A stretch of 64,000 bases of DNA from Aminipila luticellarii (GCF_004103735.1 NZ_CP035281.1:1302001-1366000), one strand, 5' to 3'. Numbered from the stretch's first letter, positions 27,252 to 34,959 are shown. A program made the numbers and translations. The notes: generated from the letters alone by a model not told the origin.

Positions 27252-27384
27252 CAAAACTTATGTATATTTTCTGATAATTTATGTTGCATAAGCCATGGAA
27301 AAAGTATAAATTAATAGATGCTGGAGTATTGCTAAAAAATATAATAATCTATGCAGATTATTATGAATTTAAGGGGGACATGTA

Positions 27385-28185
27385 ATGACAAAAATTAGTA
27401 TCGGAATTGCAGATGATAACAAGGATTTTTGTGAAATTCTAAGTGATTATTTTACCGAGCAGGAAAATATTGACATTACCTTTGTAGCAAATGACGGAAT
27501 ACAGACTGTAGATTGTGTGAAAAAGTTTTTACCGGATGTTCTGATCCTGGACATGATTATGCCGCATCTGGACGGCCTTGGCGTTTTGGAGAATATCAAT
27601 AATATGGATCTGCCAAAATATCCGAAAACCATCATGCTTTCTGCAGTAGGACAGGAATCGATTACTCAAAAAGCAACGAAACTGGGTGCAGAGTACTATT
27701 TGGTCAAACCATTTAATTTGGGAGTTTTGTCCAAAAGGATCAATCAGCTCTTTGGCGAAGAAATGCAAGAAAGCGCCGGGAAGCTTACCAGTATCAGAAC
27801 CGTAGTAAATAATAATACGGAAAAAACAAATAATGATTTGGAGGTCGATATTACAAATATCATTCACGAAGTGGATGTACCGGCTCATATCAAAGGATAT
27901 CAGTACTTGAGAGATGCCATTACTATGGTGGTGGAAGATATGGATTTATTGGGTGCGGTTACGAAAGAGCTTTATCCGGCTATAGCTAAGCTCAACAATA
28001 CGACGCCGAGCAGGGTGGAAAGAGCAATCCGCCATGCGATAGAGGTAGCATGGAACCGGGGTAAAATTGAAACAATTAATAACTTATTTGGATATACCGT
28101 ACATAATGATAAAGGGAAACCTACGAATTCGGAATTCATCGCAATTATAGCAGATAAGTTACGACTGGAACGAAAAATTTCTTAA
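27385..28185 (+). CDS. spo0A: Sporulation transcription factor Spo0A
   Basis: 266 residues. N-terminal receiver domain with the acidic pocket (ADDN), the phospho-acceptor Asp in [12 protein letters not shown] and the lysine in YYLVKPF, then the Spo0A C-terminal domain with [19 protein letters not shown] and the recognition helix [17 protein letters not shown]. Master regulator of sporulation. Shine-Dalgarno AAGGGGGA. Tandem 0A boxes upstream. Followed at once by a structured, terminator-ending element. Confidence 0.99.
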   Translation: MTKISIGIADDNKDFCEILSDYFTEQENIDITFVANDGIQTVDCVKKFLPDVLILDMIMPHLDGLGVLENINNMDLPKYPKTIMLSAVGQESITQKATKLGAEYYLVKPFNLGVLSKRINQLFGEEMQESAGKLTSIRTVVNNNTEKTNNDLEVDITNIIHEVDVPAHIKGYQYLRDAITMVVEDMDLLGAVTKELYPAIAKLNNTTPSRVERAIRHAIEVAWNRGKIETINNLFGYTVHNDKGKPTNSEFIAIIADKLRLERKIS

Positions 28186-28218
28186 CAAGTAAATATTGTT
28201 CGAAGTTATAATAGAAAA

Positions 28219-28318
28219 GGATTACCGTTTCAAAAAATAGCGAAGCCGCCTAAAGCAATTTAGATGGCTTATGACGTTGTTCGGATTAGCCACCATTGTC
28301 GAAGCGGTAATCTTTTTA
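28219..28318 (+). ncRNA. Candidate ~100-nt structured RNA, or elaborate spo0A terminator
   Basis: A long stem closes the element: 28220-28231 pairs with 28301-28312 (12 bp, one G-U), extended by A-U pairs into the T-run (313-317). Inside, 28243-28254 pairs with 28259-28270 around a GCAA tetraloop. A perfect TATAAT (28207-28212) precedes it so that a transcript would start exactly at the closing stem, though the -35 (TTAACA, 19-bp spacer) is poor. I recognise no known riboswitch. The rest of the 372-bp gap holds A/T-rich DNA and the recombinase promoter. Confidence 0.5.
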
Positions 28319-28472
28319 TGTCTACAAATTATCATTATATGGTTTTAAACCAATAAAGGTTCTTCAATTATTTTATTTTTACTCTTAAAATCCGTAAATG
28401 GCCAGACACATTTTCTTAAAATCTGCTAAATGAATCCAAAACATAAATAATTTGGTAAAATTTAGAAAGCGG

Positions 28473-28501
28473 TTGACATCCCTAGCATCCCATTATATAA
28501 T
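28473..28501 (+). promoter_or_regulatory. Consensus sigma-A promoter of the recombinase gene
   Basis: Perfect TTGACA (28473-28478), 17-bp spacer, perfect TATAAT (28496-28501). Confidence 0.9.
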
Positions 28502-28508
28502 TTAGGGG

Positions 28509-28534
28509 ATAAGTATGTGTCAAAACTTATGTTC
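28509..28534 (+). promoter_or_regulatory. Operator region: 6-bp dyad and near-LexA box
   Basis: ATAAGT-N10-ACTTAT (28509-28514, 28525-28530) lies at the expected transcription start. Overlapping it, AAACTTATGTTC (28523-28534) matches the LexA box GAAC-N4-GTTC at seven of eight positions. Confidence 0.55.
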
Positions 28535-28557
28535 AAAAATGGGAAAGGTTGATATAG

Positions 28558-29115
28558 ATGATATATGGATATGCAAGTGTTTCTGTTAGGGGTCCGTTTG
28601 AAGCAAATTCCATAGAGGAACAAACGAAGCTGATCAAGCAAAGATATCCCAGTGCGGAAATGATTATAGAAAAATACGACGATCTAAAAGAAAGACCCGT
28701 GTTGCAGGAATGTATCGCAAATATGTACGGGGGTGATACTTTAGTCGTTTCAAAATTGGACAGGCTTTGCGGTACAATAAAAGAAGGGATTTCCTTCATT
28801 GAAGATGCGTTAAGCAAAAACATCCGAATTAATATAATAAATCTTGGTATGATTGACGGAACCCATTCGGGTCGAATGGTCTTAAATATCATGAATGCTT
28901 TGGCTGAATTTGATAAAGCTATGATTGTAGAAAGAACACAGGTCGGAAAAGCTATTGCAAAGACAAAAGAAGGCTTTAAAGAGGGAAGACCTAAAAAGTT
29001 TACGAAGGATGAAATAGACGAGGCTCTTACCCTTTTAAAAAATAATAGCTATAAAACAGTAGAAGAAAAAACGGGCATCAGTAAAAGCACTTTGATACGG
29101 GCTAAAAGAGCATAG
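28558..29115 (+). CDS. Serine recombinase (resolvase-type) with altered active site
   Basis: 185 residues: resolvase catalytic domain (1-140) plus a Hin-like helix-turn-helix tail ([31 protein letters not shown]). The nucleophile serine (Ser9 in YASVS) and the LDR arginine remain. Compared with gamma-delta resolvase, however, the arginine of YARVS is Ser7, the arginine of LDRLGR is Gly (LDRLCG) and the E-R pair in the E helix is D-K. Catalysis may be impaired. It is followed by a DUF896 gene, recalling the SOS-induced yneB-ynzC pair of Bacillus. No transposon ends are seen. Near-perfect promoter with an operator-like dyad. Confidence 0.85.
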   Translation: MIYGYASVSVRGPFEANSIEEQTKLIKQRYPSAEMIIEKYDDLKERPVLQECIANMYGGDTLVVSKLDRLCGTIKEGISFIEDALSKNIRINIINLGMIDGTHSGRMVLNIMNALAEFDKAMIVERTQVGKAIAKTKEGFKEGRPKKFTKDEIDEALTLLKNNSYKTVEEKTGISKSTLIRAKRA

Positions 29116-29176
29116 GGTTCTGTCAGAGCCGTGTATAATCATAGTATAGAAGTTTAACAAGAGAGGAATAAAGAGA

Positions 29177-29386
29177 ATGCTTTCAAAAGAAAAGATCGAC
29201 AGAATCAATGAATTGGCGAAAAAATCAAAAAGTGTCGGATTGACTGAACCGGAAAGGGAAGAACAGCAAACGCTTAGAAAAGAGTACTTGGTTCAATTCA
29301 GAGAGAATTTCCGGAAACAGCTGGAAAACATAGAATTTGTTGAAGATGTTGAAGAAGAAGTCGAAATTGAAGTAAAAGTGAATTAA
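29177..29386 (+). CDS. DUF896 family protein (YnzC-like)
   Basis: 69 residues. N-terminal KIDRINELAKKSKSVGLTEPEREEQQTLRKEYL is the diagnostic two-helix DUF896 hairpin; the acidic C-terminal tail is variable. Cytoplasmic, function unknown. In Bacillus the family member ynzC is in the LexA-controlled yneA-yneB-ynzC operon. Here it follows the recombinase by 61 bp with no terminator between, so the two are likely co-transcribed. A terminator follows. Confidence 0.92.
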   Translation: MLSKEKIDRINELAKKSKSVGLTEPEREEQQTLRKEYLVQFRENFRKQLENIEFVEDVEEEVEIEVKVN

Positions 29387-29397
29387 AATTTTTTTAG

Positions 29398-29437
29398 AAT
29401 ACAGCGGGAAGTAACAAATTTCTCGCTGTATTCTTTA
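29398..29437 (+). terminator. Terminator after the DUF896 gene
   Basis: AATACAGCG (29398-29406) pairs with CGCTGTATT (29424-29432), with an inner GGGAA / TTCTC extension, then CTTTAT. Confidence 0.75.
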
Positions 29438-29464
29438 TATAGTATTTCTGGAGGTATATGCGTT

Positions 29465-29911
29465 ATGAAGAAATACTATCACTTATTGACCTTTGGTGCA
29501 GTTATTATTATTATCATCAGCATTTTTTCAGGATTCAGCAACCCTGTGGAAGAAGATATTGTCAAAGATATGCTGGAACAGAGGACAAGCATCATGCAGA
29601 AGGCTTTTTATAATCAGATAACAAAGGAAAAAGCCGAGGCTGGGCTGGAAAGGATTGAAACCTATCCTATTATTACCGAAGACATCAAACAGTTGAGACA
29701 ATGGGATAACACAGATATAGATACCGTAAAAAAAATGAGTATTACTCATGTGGATCCGGAAAAAAATTTGTTAGAATATATGACATACAGGGTAGATATC
29801 ATATGGGAAATGAGCGGACTCAGTGAGGATTACTTTATGGAAGGCAGTTATCATGTCGTTTTTAAGAAAGTGAACAATCAGTATAAGCTGTCCTGCTTTA
29901 ATCCAATCTGA
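29465..29911 (+). CDS. Hypothetical membrane-anchored extracellular protein
   Basis: 148 residues, not recognised. One very hydrophobic N-terminal helix (about residues 8-25, rich in isoleucine) acts as signal anchor. The exported part starts helical (EEDIVKDMLEQRTSIMQKAFYNQITKEKAEAGLERI) and ends in a beta-rich domain (YMTYRVDIIWEMSG... GSYHVVFKKVNNQYKLSCF) like small NTF2/SnoaL-type or DUF4878-like secreted domains. Good Shine-Dalgarno (GGAGGTA). It sits alone between two terminated units; no clue to function from neighbours. Confidence 0.75.
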   Translation: MKKYYHLLTFGAVIIIIISIFSGFSNPVEEDIVKDMLEQRTSIMQKAFYNQITKEKAEAGLERIETYPIITEDIKQLRQWDNTDIDTVKKMSITHVDPEKNLLEYMTYRVDIIWEMSGLSEDYFMEGSYHVVFKKVNNQYKLSCFNPI

Positions 29912-30096
29912 CGATATTTACGAAATTGCAAGGATATAAGGAGTTGTTTTTTGTGGAATCCCTTTATTGACTATAAATCATATTTATTTAGTAGGAAATT
30001 TAAAAAAAGTGTTTATATTTTTGAAAATGTTGGTATAATATTGTATAGAAAATAAATCTAAGTAGAAATAATAAATATAAACAAAAGGAGCAAATT

Positions 30097-31266
30097 ATGC
30101 GACAGGTATATCTAGATTATTCAGCTACGACTCCTGTTAAGGAAGACGTATTGAAAGAAATGATTCCGTATTTCACAGAAAAGTTTGGAAATCCATCCAG
30201 TTTATATACAATTGGTGCAGCTTCCAGAGAAGCCATCGAAAAAGCAAGAGGACAGGTTGCCAAGCTGATTCATGCACAGGAAAAAGAAATCTTTTTTACA
30301 TCGACAGGTACCGAAGCGGACAACTGGGCCGTCTTTGGCATTGTGGACGCATTAAAGAACAAGGGAAATCACATTATTACAACGAAAATTGAGCACCATG
30401 CCCTGCTTCACACCTGTGACTTTTTAGAAAAGCATGGATATGACGTGACGTATCTGGACGTGGAGCCGGATGGACGGGTAAACCCGGAAACGTTGAAAGC
30501 AGCTATTACAGATAAAACAATTTTGATAAGCATTATGTTTGTAAACAACGAAGTGGGGACGATTCAACCGATAAAAGAATTGGCGGCTATCGCGAAGGAG
30601 CACGGAATTGTTTTTCACACAGATGCAGTACAGGCTCTTGGAAACGTTCCCATTGATGTGAAAGACTTAGGGGTGGATCTGATGTCTGTATCGTCCCATA
30701 AGATTTACGGACCAAAGGGTGTGGGAGCATTGTATATCCGAAAGGGCGTACAGCTTTCAAACTTTATGCACGGGGGAGCTCAGGAGAGTAAAAGGAGAGC
30801 AGGGACTGAAAATCTTCCGGGTATTGTAGGATTTGGTAAGGCGGCAGAGCTGGCTTACGAAAATCTGGATGCACATATCAAGAAGATCAGTGAGCTGAGA
30901 GACTATTTCGTGGATCAGGTCATGTCTAAGATAGAAAATGTTACGCTGAACGGAAGCAAAGAATTCAGACATCCGGGCAATGCAAACCTTACCTTTGAAT
31001 ATATCGAAGGGGAAGCGATGCTCCTTTATCTGGATATGAGAGGAATTGCAGTATCTACCGGATCTGCGTGCTCTTCGGCATCGCTTGTACCGTCTCACGT
31101 TCTTTCTGCACTAGGTATTCCGGTGGAAAGAATACACGGTTCCTTAAGATTTACGATTGGAGATCCGACGACGAAAGAAGATCTGGATTATGTTGTAGAA
31201 GAGTTAATAGAAGTAGTAAATAAATTGAGAAGCATTTCTTCCGTTTCTCAAGCGAAAGGGTGGTAA
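30097..31266 (+). CDS. Cysteine desulfurase (IscS/NifS type)
   Basis: 389 residues. PLP enzyme releasing sulfur from cysteine for Fe-S cluster and thio-cofactor assembly. PLP lysine in SSHKIYGPKGVG, substrate-recognition TGTEADNWAV and the mobile catalytic-cysteine loop STGSACSSASLVPSHV. Strong Shine-Dalgarno (AAAGGAGC). Directly followed by its scaffold partner. There is no iscR regulator gene upstream, unlike many Clostridia; the promoter is only visible as TATAAT (30034-30039). Confidence 0.96.
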   Translation: MRQVYLDYSATTPVKEDVLKEMIPYFTEKFGNPSSLYTIGAASREAIEKARGQVAKLIHAQEKEIFFTSTGTEADNWAVFGIVDALKNKGNHIITTKIEHHALLHTCDFLEKHGYDVTYLDVEPDGRVNPETLKAAITDKTILISIMFVNNEVGTIQPIKELAAIAKEHGIVFHTDAVQALGNVPIDVKDLGVDLMSVSSHKIYGPKGVGALYIRKGVQLSNFMHGGAQESKRRAGTENLPGIVGFGKAAELAYENLDAHIKKISELRDYFVDQVMSKIENVTLNGSKEFRHPGNANLTFEYIEGEAMLLYLDMRGIAVSTGSACSSASLVPSHVLSALGIPVERIHGSLRFTIGDPTTKEDLDYVVEELIEVVNKLRSISSVSQAKGW

Positions 31267-31272
31267 TATATT

Positions 31273-31719
31273 ATGGCAATGTATAATGACAAGGTAATGG
31301 ATCACTTTATGAATCCTCACAATGTTGGAGAAATTGAAAATGCAGATGGTTCCGGTACATATGGAAGCCCTGTCTGCGGTGATATGATGAAAATAGACAT
31401 CAAGGTAAAAGATGATGTCATCAAGGATGCCAAATTCAAAACCTTCGGCTGCGGCTCTGCAATAGCTTCTTCCAGTGTTGCTACCGATATGATTATCGGG
31501 TTGACAATTGACGAGGCACTGGCAGTAACGAATAAGCAGATCATTAATGAATTAGGCGGACTTCCTGCTGTTAAGATCCACTGCTCCGTTCTTGCGGATC
31601 ACGCGATTAAATCTGCTATTTATGATTATGCGCAGAAAAACGGCAAGACTTATAAAGGGCTTGAAGGGTTCGATCCAAATGCAGATGAAGATGACCATGA
31701 AAGCTGCGGTGTAGAATAA
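31273..31719 (+). CDS. Fe-S cluster scaffold protein (IscU/NifU N-terminal type)
   Basis: 148 residues. Scaffold on which [2Fe-2S]/[4Fe-4S] clusters form. The three ligand cysteines are in place: SPVCGD, TFGCGSA and KIHCSVLA. It has the C-terminal acidic tail ending ESCGVE found in clostridial homologues. Starts 6 bp after iscS, with a second in-frame ATG at 31279. Both genes end at a strong terminator. Confidence 0.96.
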   Translation: MAMYNDKVMDHFMNPHNVGEIENADGSGTYGSPVCGDMMKIDIKVKDDVIKDAKFKTFGCGSAIASSSVATDMIIGLTIDEALAVTNKQIINELGGLPAVKIHCSVLADHAIKSAIYDYAQKNGKTYKGLEGFDPNADEDDHESCGVE

Positions 31720-31741
31720 AAACAAAATAGACAAAAAGTGT

Positions 31742-31779
31742 AATACCCGTTAAAGATGGATTCTTTAACGGGTATTTTT
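31742..31779 (+). terminator. Terminator of the iscS-iscU unit
   Basis: A 14-bp perfect stem (31742-31755 with 31763-31776), 7-nt loop, then T-run. Confidence 0.92.
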
Positions 31780-31806
31780 GTGATGCTTTTATACTCCAAA
31801 AAATGT

Positions 31807-31847
31807 GCATAAATTTATAGGATGTCCATATACATGAAATATGGACA
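31807..31847 (+). promoter_or_regulatory. Putative sigma-E promoter and dyad before spoIIIAE
   Basis: A sigma-E-like -35 GCATAAAT (31807-31814) and -10 CATATACA (31827-31834) are separated by 12 bp. A perfect 9-bp inverted repeat, TGTCCATAT (31823-31831) with ATATGGACA (31839-31847), covers the -10 and start. The ATGGACAA half resembles a SpoIIID site. Confidence 0.42.
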
Positions 31848-31865
31848 AAGGTGAGGTAGGTACAT

Positions 31866-32960
31866 ATGGATTACAAAAGCATTATACAGGAGCAGCTGGC
31901 TAATTTAAATCTCAATGAACTGGAACAAATCATGGATGATACGGCACTTCAAAGCGGTGGGCGGGTTCCTGATTTAAGCATTCAGGAGATCATAGACAGA
32001 GCCATCAACGGCCAGCCTATATTTGATTCACAGGTGATCATTCACAATTTTATAGACTTATTTTTGTATGAAATAAAAAGCAGTTTAATCTTAGGGGTTC
32101 AACTGGTCACCATATGCATTGTAATAGGCCTTTTGACAAATCTTTCAAATTCTTTTGGAAATAAGGCGGTATCCAGATTAGGTATTATTGTGTGCAGTTG
32201 TTTTGTTATAGGGCTCTGTTTGAATAATTTTTCACAGACCTTTAATATGTGCTCGGATACGCTTAACACGATGACCAGAACCATGCAGATCCTGCTGCCT
32301 ATATTGATTCCCCTGCTTGTCAGCTTAGGAGGAATAACCAGCGGAAGTATATTGAACCCTATTATTGTGGGTGCCATCACCATGTTTAATACGATACTTC
32401 AGACCTTTATTCTGCCGGCTATTTTTATCTCTTCCATATTTATTTTGGTGAACAGTCTGACAGAGAGAGATTATGTCAATAAACTGGGGGTTTTCCTGAG
32501 GGGAGCGGCTACATTTGCCACGGGCCTATGCGTTACTTTCTTTGCGGGGCTGACGGCAATACAGGGGTTTGTTTCTGAAACGGCTGACGGCGTATTGATC
32601 AATACGGCCCGCTATTCCGTCAATAACTTTGTACCCATAGTGGGAGGCTTTGCCGCAGATTCTATTGATATGGTCTTGTCTTGTATTGGTGTCATAAAAA
32701 ACGGTATCAGCATTTTTGGCGTGATTCTTGTCATATTTCTGTTAGCCATCCCATTGATTAAACTTATGGCTATTGCGATCATCTATAAAGTAACAGCTAT
32801 TATTATTGAGCCTATCGGAAATAAACAGGTTTCAGGCTGTATGAACGAGATGGGAAATTCGGTTATAACGATGGCAGTGGTTCTGTTTCTTGCGGCATTA
32901 ATGTTTCTGGTATTTTTAACTATTATTATTGGAATCGGAGGAGGAAGCCTGCTTAGATAG
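31866..32960 (+). CDS. spoIIIAE: Stage III sporulation protein AE
   Basis: 364 residues. Short N-terminal soluble part then about eight transmembrane helices, with PDLSIQEIIDRAINGQ and the GGITSGSILNPI loop typical of SpoIIIAE. It forms the membrane core of the SpoIIIA-SpoIIQ channel linking mother cell and forespore. In other spore formers it is the fifth gene of an eight-gene operon; here it is the first, the other four being at 59.9-62.0 kb on the opposite strand. Shine-Dalgarno GGTGAGGTAGG. Confidence 0.95.
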   Translation: MDYKSIIQEQLANLNLNELEQIMDDTALQSGGRVPDLSIQEIIDRAINGQPIFDSQVIIHNFIDLFLYEIKSSLILGVQLVTICIVIGLLTNLSNSFGNKAVSRLGIIVCSCFVIGLCLNNFSQTFNMCSDTLNTMTRTMQILLPILIPLLVSLGGITSGSILNPIIVGAITMFNTILQTFILPAIFISSIFILVNSLTERDYVNKLGVFLRGAATFATGLCVTFFAGLTAIQGFVSETADGVLINTARYSVNNFVPIVGGFAADSIDMVLSCIGVIKNGISIFGVILVIFLLAIPLIKLMAIAIIYKVTAIIIEPIGNKQVSGCMNEMGNSVITMAVVLFLAALMFLVFLTIIIGIGGGSLLR

Positions 32961-32975
32961 AGGGGAAAATAAAAA

Positions 32976-33143
32976 ATGGAGATTATAAAAGAGTGGGTTC
33001 GGAATATATTTGTTATAGTGGTAGCTTTATCTTTTATTGAAACTTTATTGCCATCAAGTGAAATGCAGAACTATATCAAGTTTATTTTTTCTTTGATTAT
33101 TATGGCTACAATTTTATCACCGCTGTTAATTTTTCTGGAATAA
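32976..33143 (+). CDS. spoIIIAF: SpoIIIAF, minimal form (membrane part only)
   Basis: 55 residues, 15 bp after spoIIIAE. The two hydrophobic helices and the short link (IKEWVRNIFVIVVALSFIE, then LLPSSEMQNYIKFIFSLII) match the N-terminus of SpoIIIAF, whose usual start is a similar EWL...LLLP...YVK pattern. The family normally has about 150 further residues forming a soluble ring domain; here a stop follows the second helix. The gene is tightly packed, with Shine-Dalgarno GAGGGG, and shows no decayed remnant downstream, so it looks like a stable short form and not a pseudogene. Confidence 0.75.
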   Translation: MEIIKEWVRNIFVIVVALSFIETLLPSSEMQNYIKFIFSLIIMATILSPLLIFLE

Positions 33144-33185
33144 GAACCAAAATATGAAATATATATTACTGTGGAGGATTTTCTT

Positions 33186-33398
33186 GTGAAAAAAAGAAAA
33201 GGAAATATTTCTGCCAAGAGAATAATATACAGGCTTATAACCGTCATAATCGTCCTCTGCTTGATGTTTTTAACATTTAAGGTTGTTACGAACAACAAAG
33301 ATGGAAGAAGGCAGATTGTAGATGAAGACGGCGGAGTTGAAGTGAGCATGCCGATTATTTTATCCGAGGATGAGGAGAATGGGGGATCTGTACAATGA
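33186..33398 (+). CDS. Short membrane protein in the spoIIIAG position
   Basis: 70 residues with a GTG start, chosen for GGAGG (33173-33177). A basic N-terminus (KKRKGNISAKR), one transmembrane helix (about 14-32) and a 38-residue acidic tail. Topology and position between AF and AH point to SpoIIIAG, but that protein is usually about 200-230 residues and carries a ring-building domain that makes the large ring of the channel. That domain is wholly absent. The stop overlaps the spoIIIAH ATG (ATGA), so the reading frame is intact. Assignment as AG is by context only. Confidence 0.6.
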   Translation: MKKRKGNISAKRIIYRLITVIIVLCLMFLTFKVVTNNKDGRRQIVDEDGGVEVSMPIILSEDEENGGSVQ

Positions 33399-34042
33399 AT
33401 AAGGTTTCTAAAAAGAAAAAATTAGCTCTATTTGGTTTACTAGCGGTAGTATTATGTTTGGCTGTTGTAAATCAATCACTAAATCAAGAGCAGACTTTAA
33501 AAACTTCAGCGGAATATACGGATTATGAAAAACAGGAAATGCTGGAACATGACGGGGATGTATTAGTTGATAGTTTAAATATTAAAGCAGTATCCGGAAA
33601 TGAAGCGACCAGCAAAGCCGCGGTGAATAACACCAGCAAAAGCGGTATCGCCTCAAAGGTGGTAACCTCGGATGATGTGGCTGAACTGGAAAATACGGAT
33701 ACATATTTTGGGGAAATAAGAAACACCATTGATTCGGATAGGAATCAAGTAATATCCATGCTGACCGACGTGGCAGCAGAAACCGACAATGCCGTGGAAA
33801 AAGAAAATGCAACGCAGCAAAAGCTTAAAATAATAGGCTATATGGAAAAGGAAAAAACCATAGAAGGCCTGATTTCTGCAAAAGGACTTCCGGAATGTCT
33901 GGTTCTTCTGACAGACAATGCCGTTAATGTAACGGTAAACAAAGATCAGCTGGAACAGGCGGATGTAGCAAAAGTTTTCGATATTGTGATTCGGGAAACG
34001 GGCCGTCCGGCAAATCAAATCATCATCCAGAGTAAAGTGTAA
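33395..34042 (+). CDS. spoIIIAH: Stage III sporulation protein AH
   Basis: 215 residues. One membrane anchor (about 9-26), a polar linker, then the EscJ/YscJ-like ring-building domain (TIEGLISAKGLPECLVLLTDNAVNVTVNKDQLEQADVAKVFDIVIRETG). In the intermembrane space it binds SpoIIQ from the forespore. Full length, in contrast to its two shortened neighbours. Translationally coupled to the preceding gene and followed by a large terminator. Confidence 0.95.
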   Translation: MNKVSKKKKLALFGLLAVVLCLAVVNQSLNQEQTLKTSAEYTDYEKQEMLEHDGDVLVDSLNIKAVSGNEATSKAAVNNTSKSGIASKVVTSDDVAELENTDTYFGEIRNTIDSDRNQVISMLTDVAAETDNAVEKENATQQKLKIIGYMEKEKTIEGLISAKGLPECLVLLTDNAVNVTVNKDQLEQADVAKVFDIVIRETGRPANQIIIQSKV

Positions 34043-34049
34043 TATTCTT

Positions 34050-34138
34050 CAAGACCCTCAACCTGTCAAAAGCATAGGATTTGACTTATGCAGAGACGCC
34101 TTGAGGGTCTTGTTTTAACTCGAAATCTCTGCTATAAT
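34050..34138 (+). promoter_or_regulatory. spoIIIAH terminator fused to the promoter of the next gene
   Basis: A 12-bp stem (34050-34061 with 34101-34112) with an internal GTCAAA / TTTGAC hairpin ends in TTTT. The T-tail supplies the -35 TTGTTT (34110-34115), with a 17-bp spacer and perfect -10 TATAAT (34133-34138). Confidence 0.75.
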
Positions 34139-34167
34139 AGGCAGAGATAAACTTGCTGAGGTGATGG

Positions 34168-34545
34168 ATGATGAGTATTGAACAGGAAGAAAAGCTGGGA
34201 GCCGTTAAAATATCCGAAGATGTGATCGCAATTTGTGTCATCAATTCGGCATTAGCCACAAAAGGGGTGGCCGGATTAAGCGGAGGACTGACGGACACGA
34301 TTTCTAAAAATATACTTGGTAAAGAACCTCTGAAAAAAGGTATCAAAATATCCAAAGAGGATGATGAAATCAATATAGATATTTATGTGATCGTTCATTA
34401 TGGTGTAAAAATACCGGAAGTTGCATGGAATATTCAAAAAAATGTAAAAAAAGAAGTAGAAAATATGGTTGACATTCCTATAAAGGCAATAAACATACAT
34501 GTTCAGGGTGTGCACTTTGCAGAACAGGAAAAGCAGGAGGAATAA
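34168..34545 (+). CDS. Asp23/Gls24 family protein (YqhY-like)
   Basis: 125 residues, a second Asp23 paralogue. LGAVKISEDVIAICVINSALATKGVAGLSGG, then INIDIYVIVHYGVKIPEVAWNIQKNVKKEVE are the family core. In Bacillus the paralogue yqhY lies directly before nusB, as here, and mutants accumulate acetyl-CoA carboxylase suppressors. GAGG at 34158 allows starts at 34168 or 34171. nusB begins 3 bp after the stop. Confidence 0.92.
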   Translation: MMSIEQEEKLGAVKISEDVIAICVINSALATKGVAGLSGGLTDTISKNILGKEPLKKGIKISKEDDEINIDIYVIVHYGVKIPEVAWNIQKNVKKEVENMVDIPIKAINIHVQGVHFAEQEKQEE

Positions 34546-34548
34546 AAT

Positions 34549-34959
34549 ATGAATCGCAGTGAAGCGAGAGAATTGATGATGCAGCTTTTATTTCAAGTAG
34601 AAGTACAAAATGAATACAATATACAGATGAAAGAAAAGTTTTTTAAAGACATAGAAGATTTAAAGGTTCAACGAAAGTATGTAGATCAAGTGTTCGATAA
34701 CATCCTACAGCACAAAGAAGAAATTGACCATAAAATAGAAGAATCCAGTGCAAATTGGAAAATTAACAGAATCAACAAGGTAGATCTGGCCATATTAAGG
34801 CTGTCTGTTGCGGAGCTGCTTTATATGGAGGATATTCCCACTTCCGTATCCATCAATGAGGCGATCCTTCTGGCTAAAAAATTTGGCACGGAGGATTCCG
34901 GTAAATTTATAAATGGTATTTTAGGTCATATCGCTCAAAATGGGGCAGAAACGCAATAA
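34549..34959 (+). CDS. nusB: Transcription antitermination factor NusB
   Basis: 136 residues, all-helical. N-terminal SEAREL(M)MQLLFQ and C-terminal SVSINEAILLAKKFGTEDSGKFINGILG are diagnostic. Binds boxA with NusE/S10 to protect rRNA transcription from Rho. Co-transcribed with the Asp23 gene and followed by an overlapping or abutting TsaD-like gene. Confidence 0.97.
   Translation: MNRSEARELMMQLLFQVEVQNEYNIQMKEKFFKDIEDLKVQRKYVDQVFDNILQHKEEIDHKIEESSANWKINRINKVDLAILRLSVAELLYMEDIPTSVSINEAILLAKKFGTEDSGKFINGILGHIAQNGAETQ

Noticed and set aside
28219-28318. c-di-GMP (GEMM-I) riboswitch
   Set aside because: There is a GNRA-capped stem, but the conserved GCAAAG-type joining segments and tetraloop receptor are absent, and it ends in its own terminator well upstream of the next gene.
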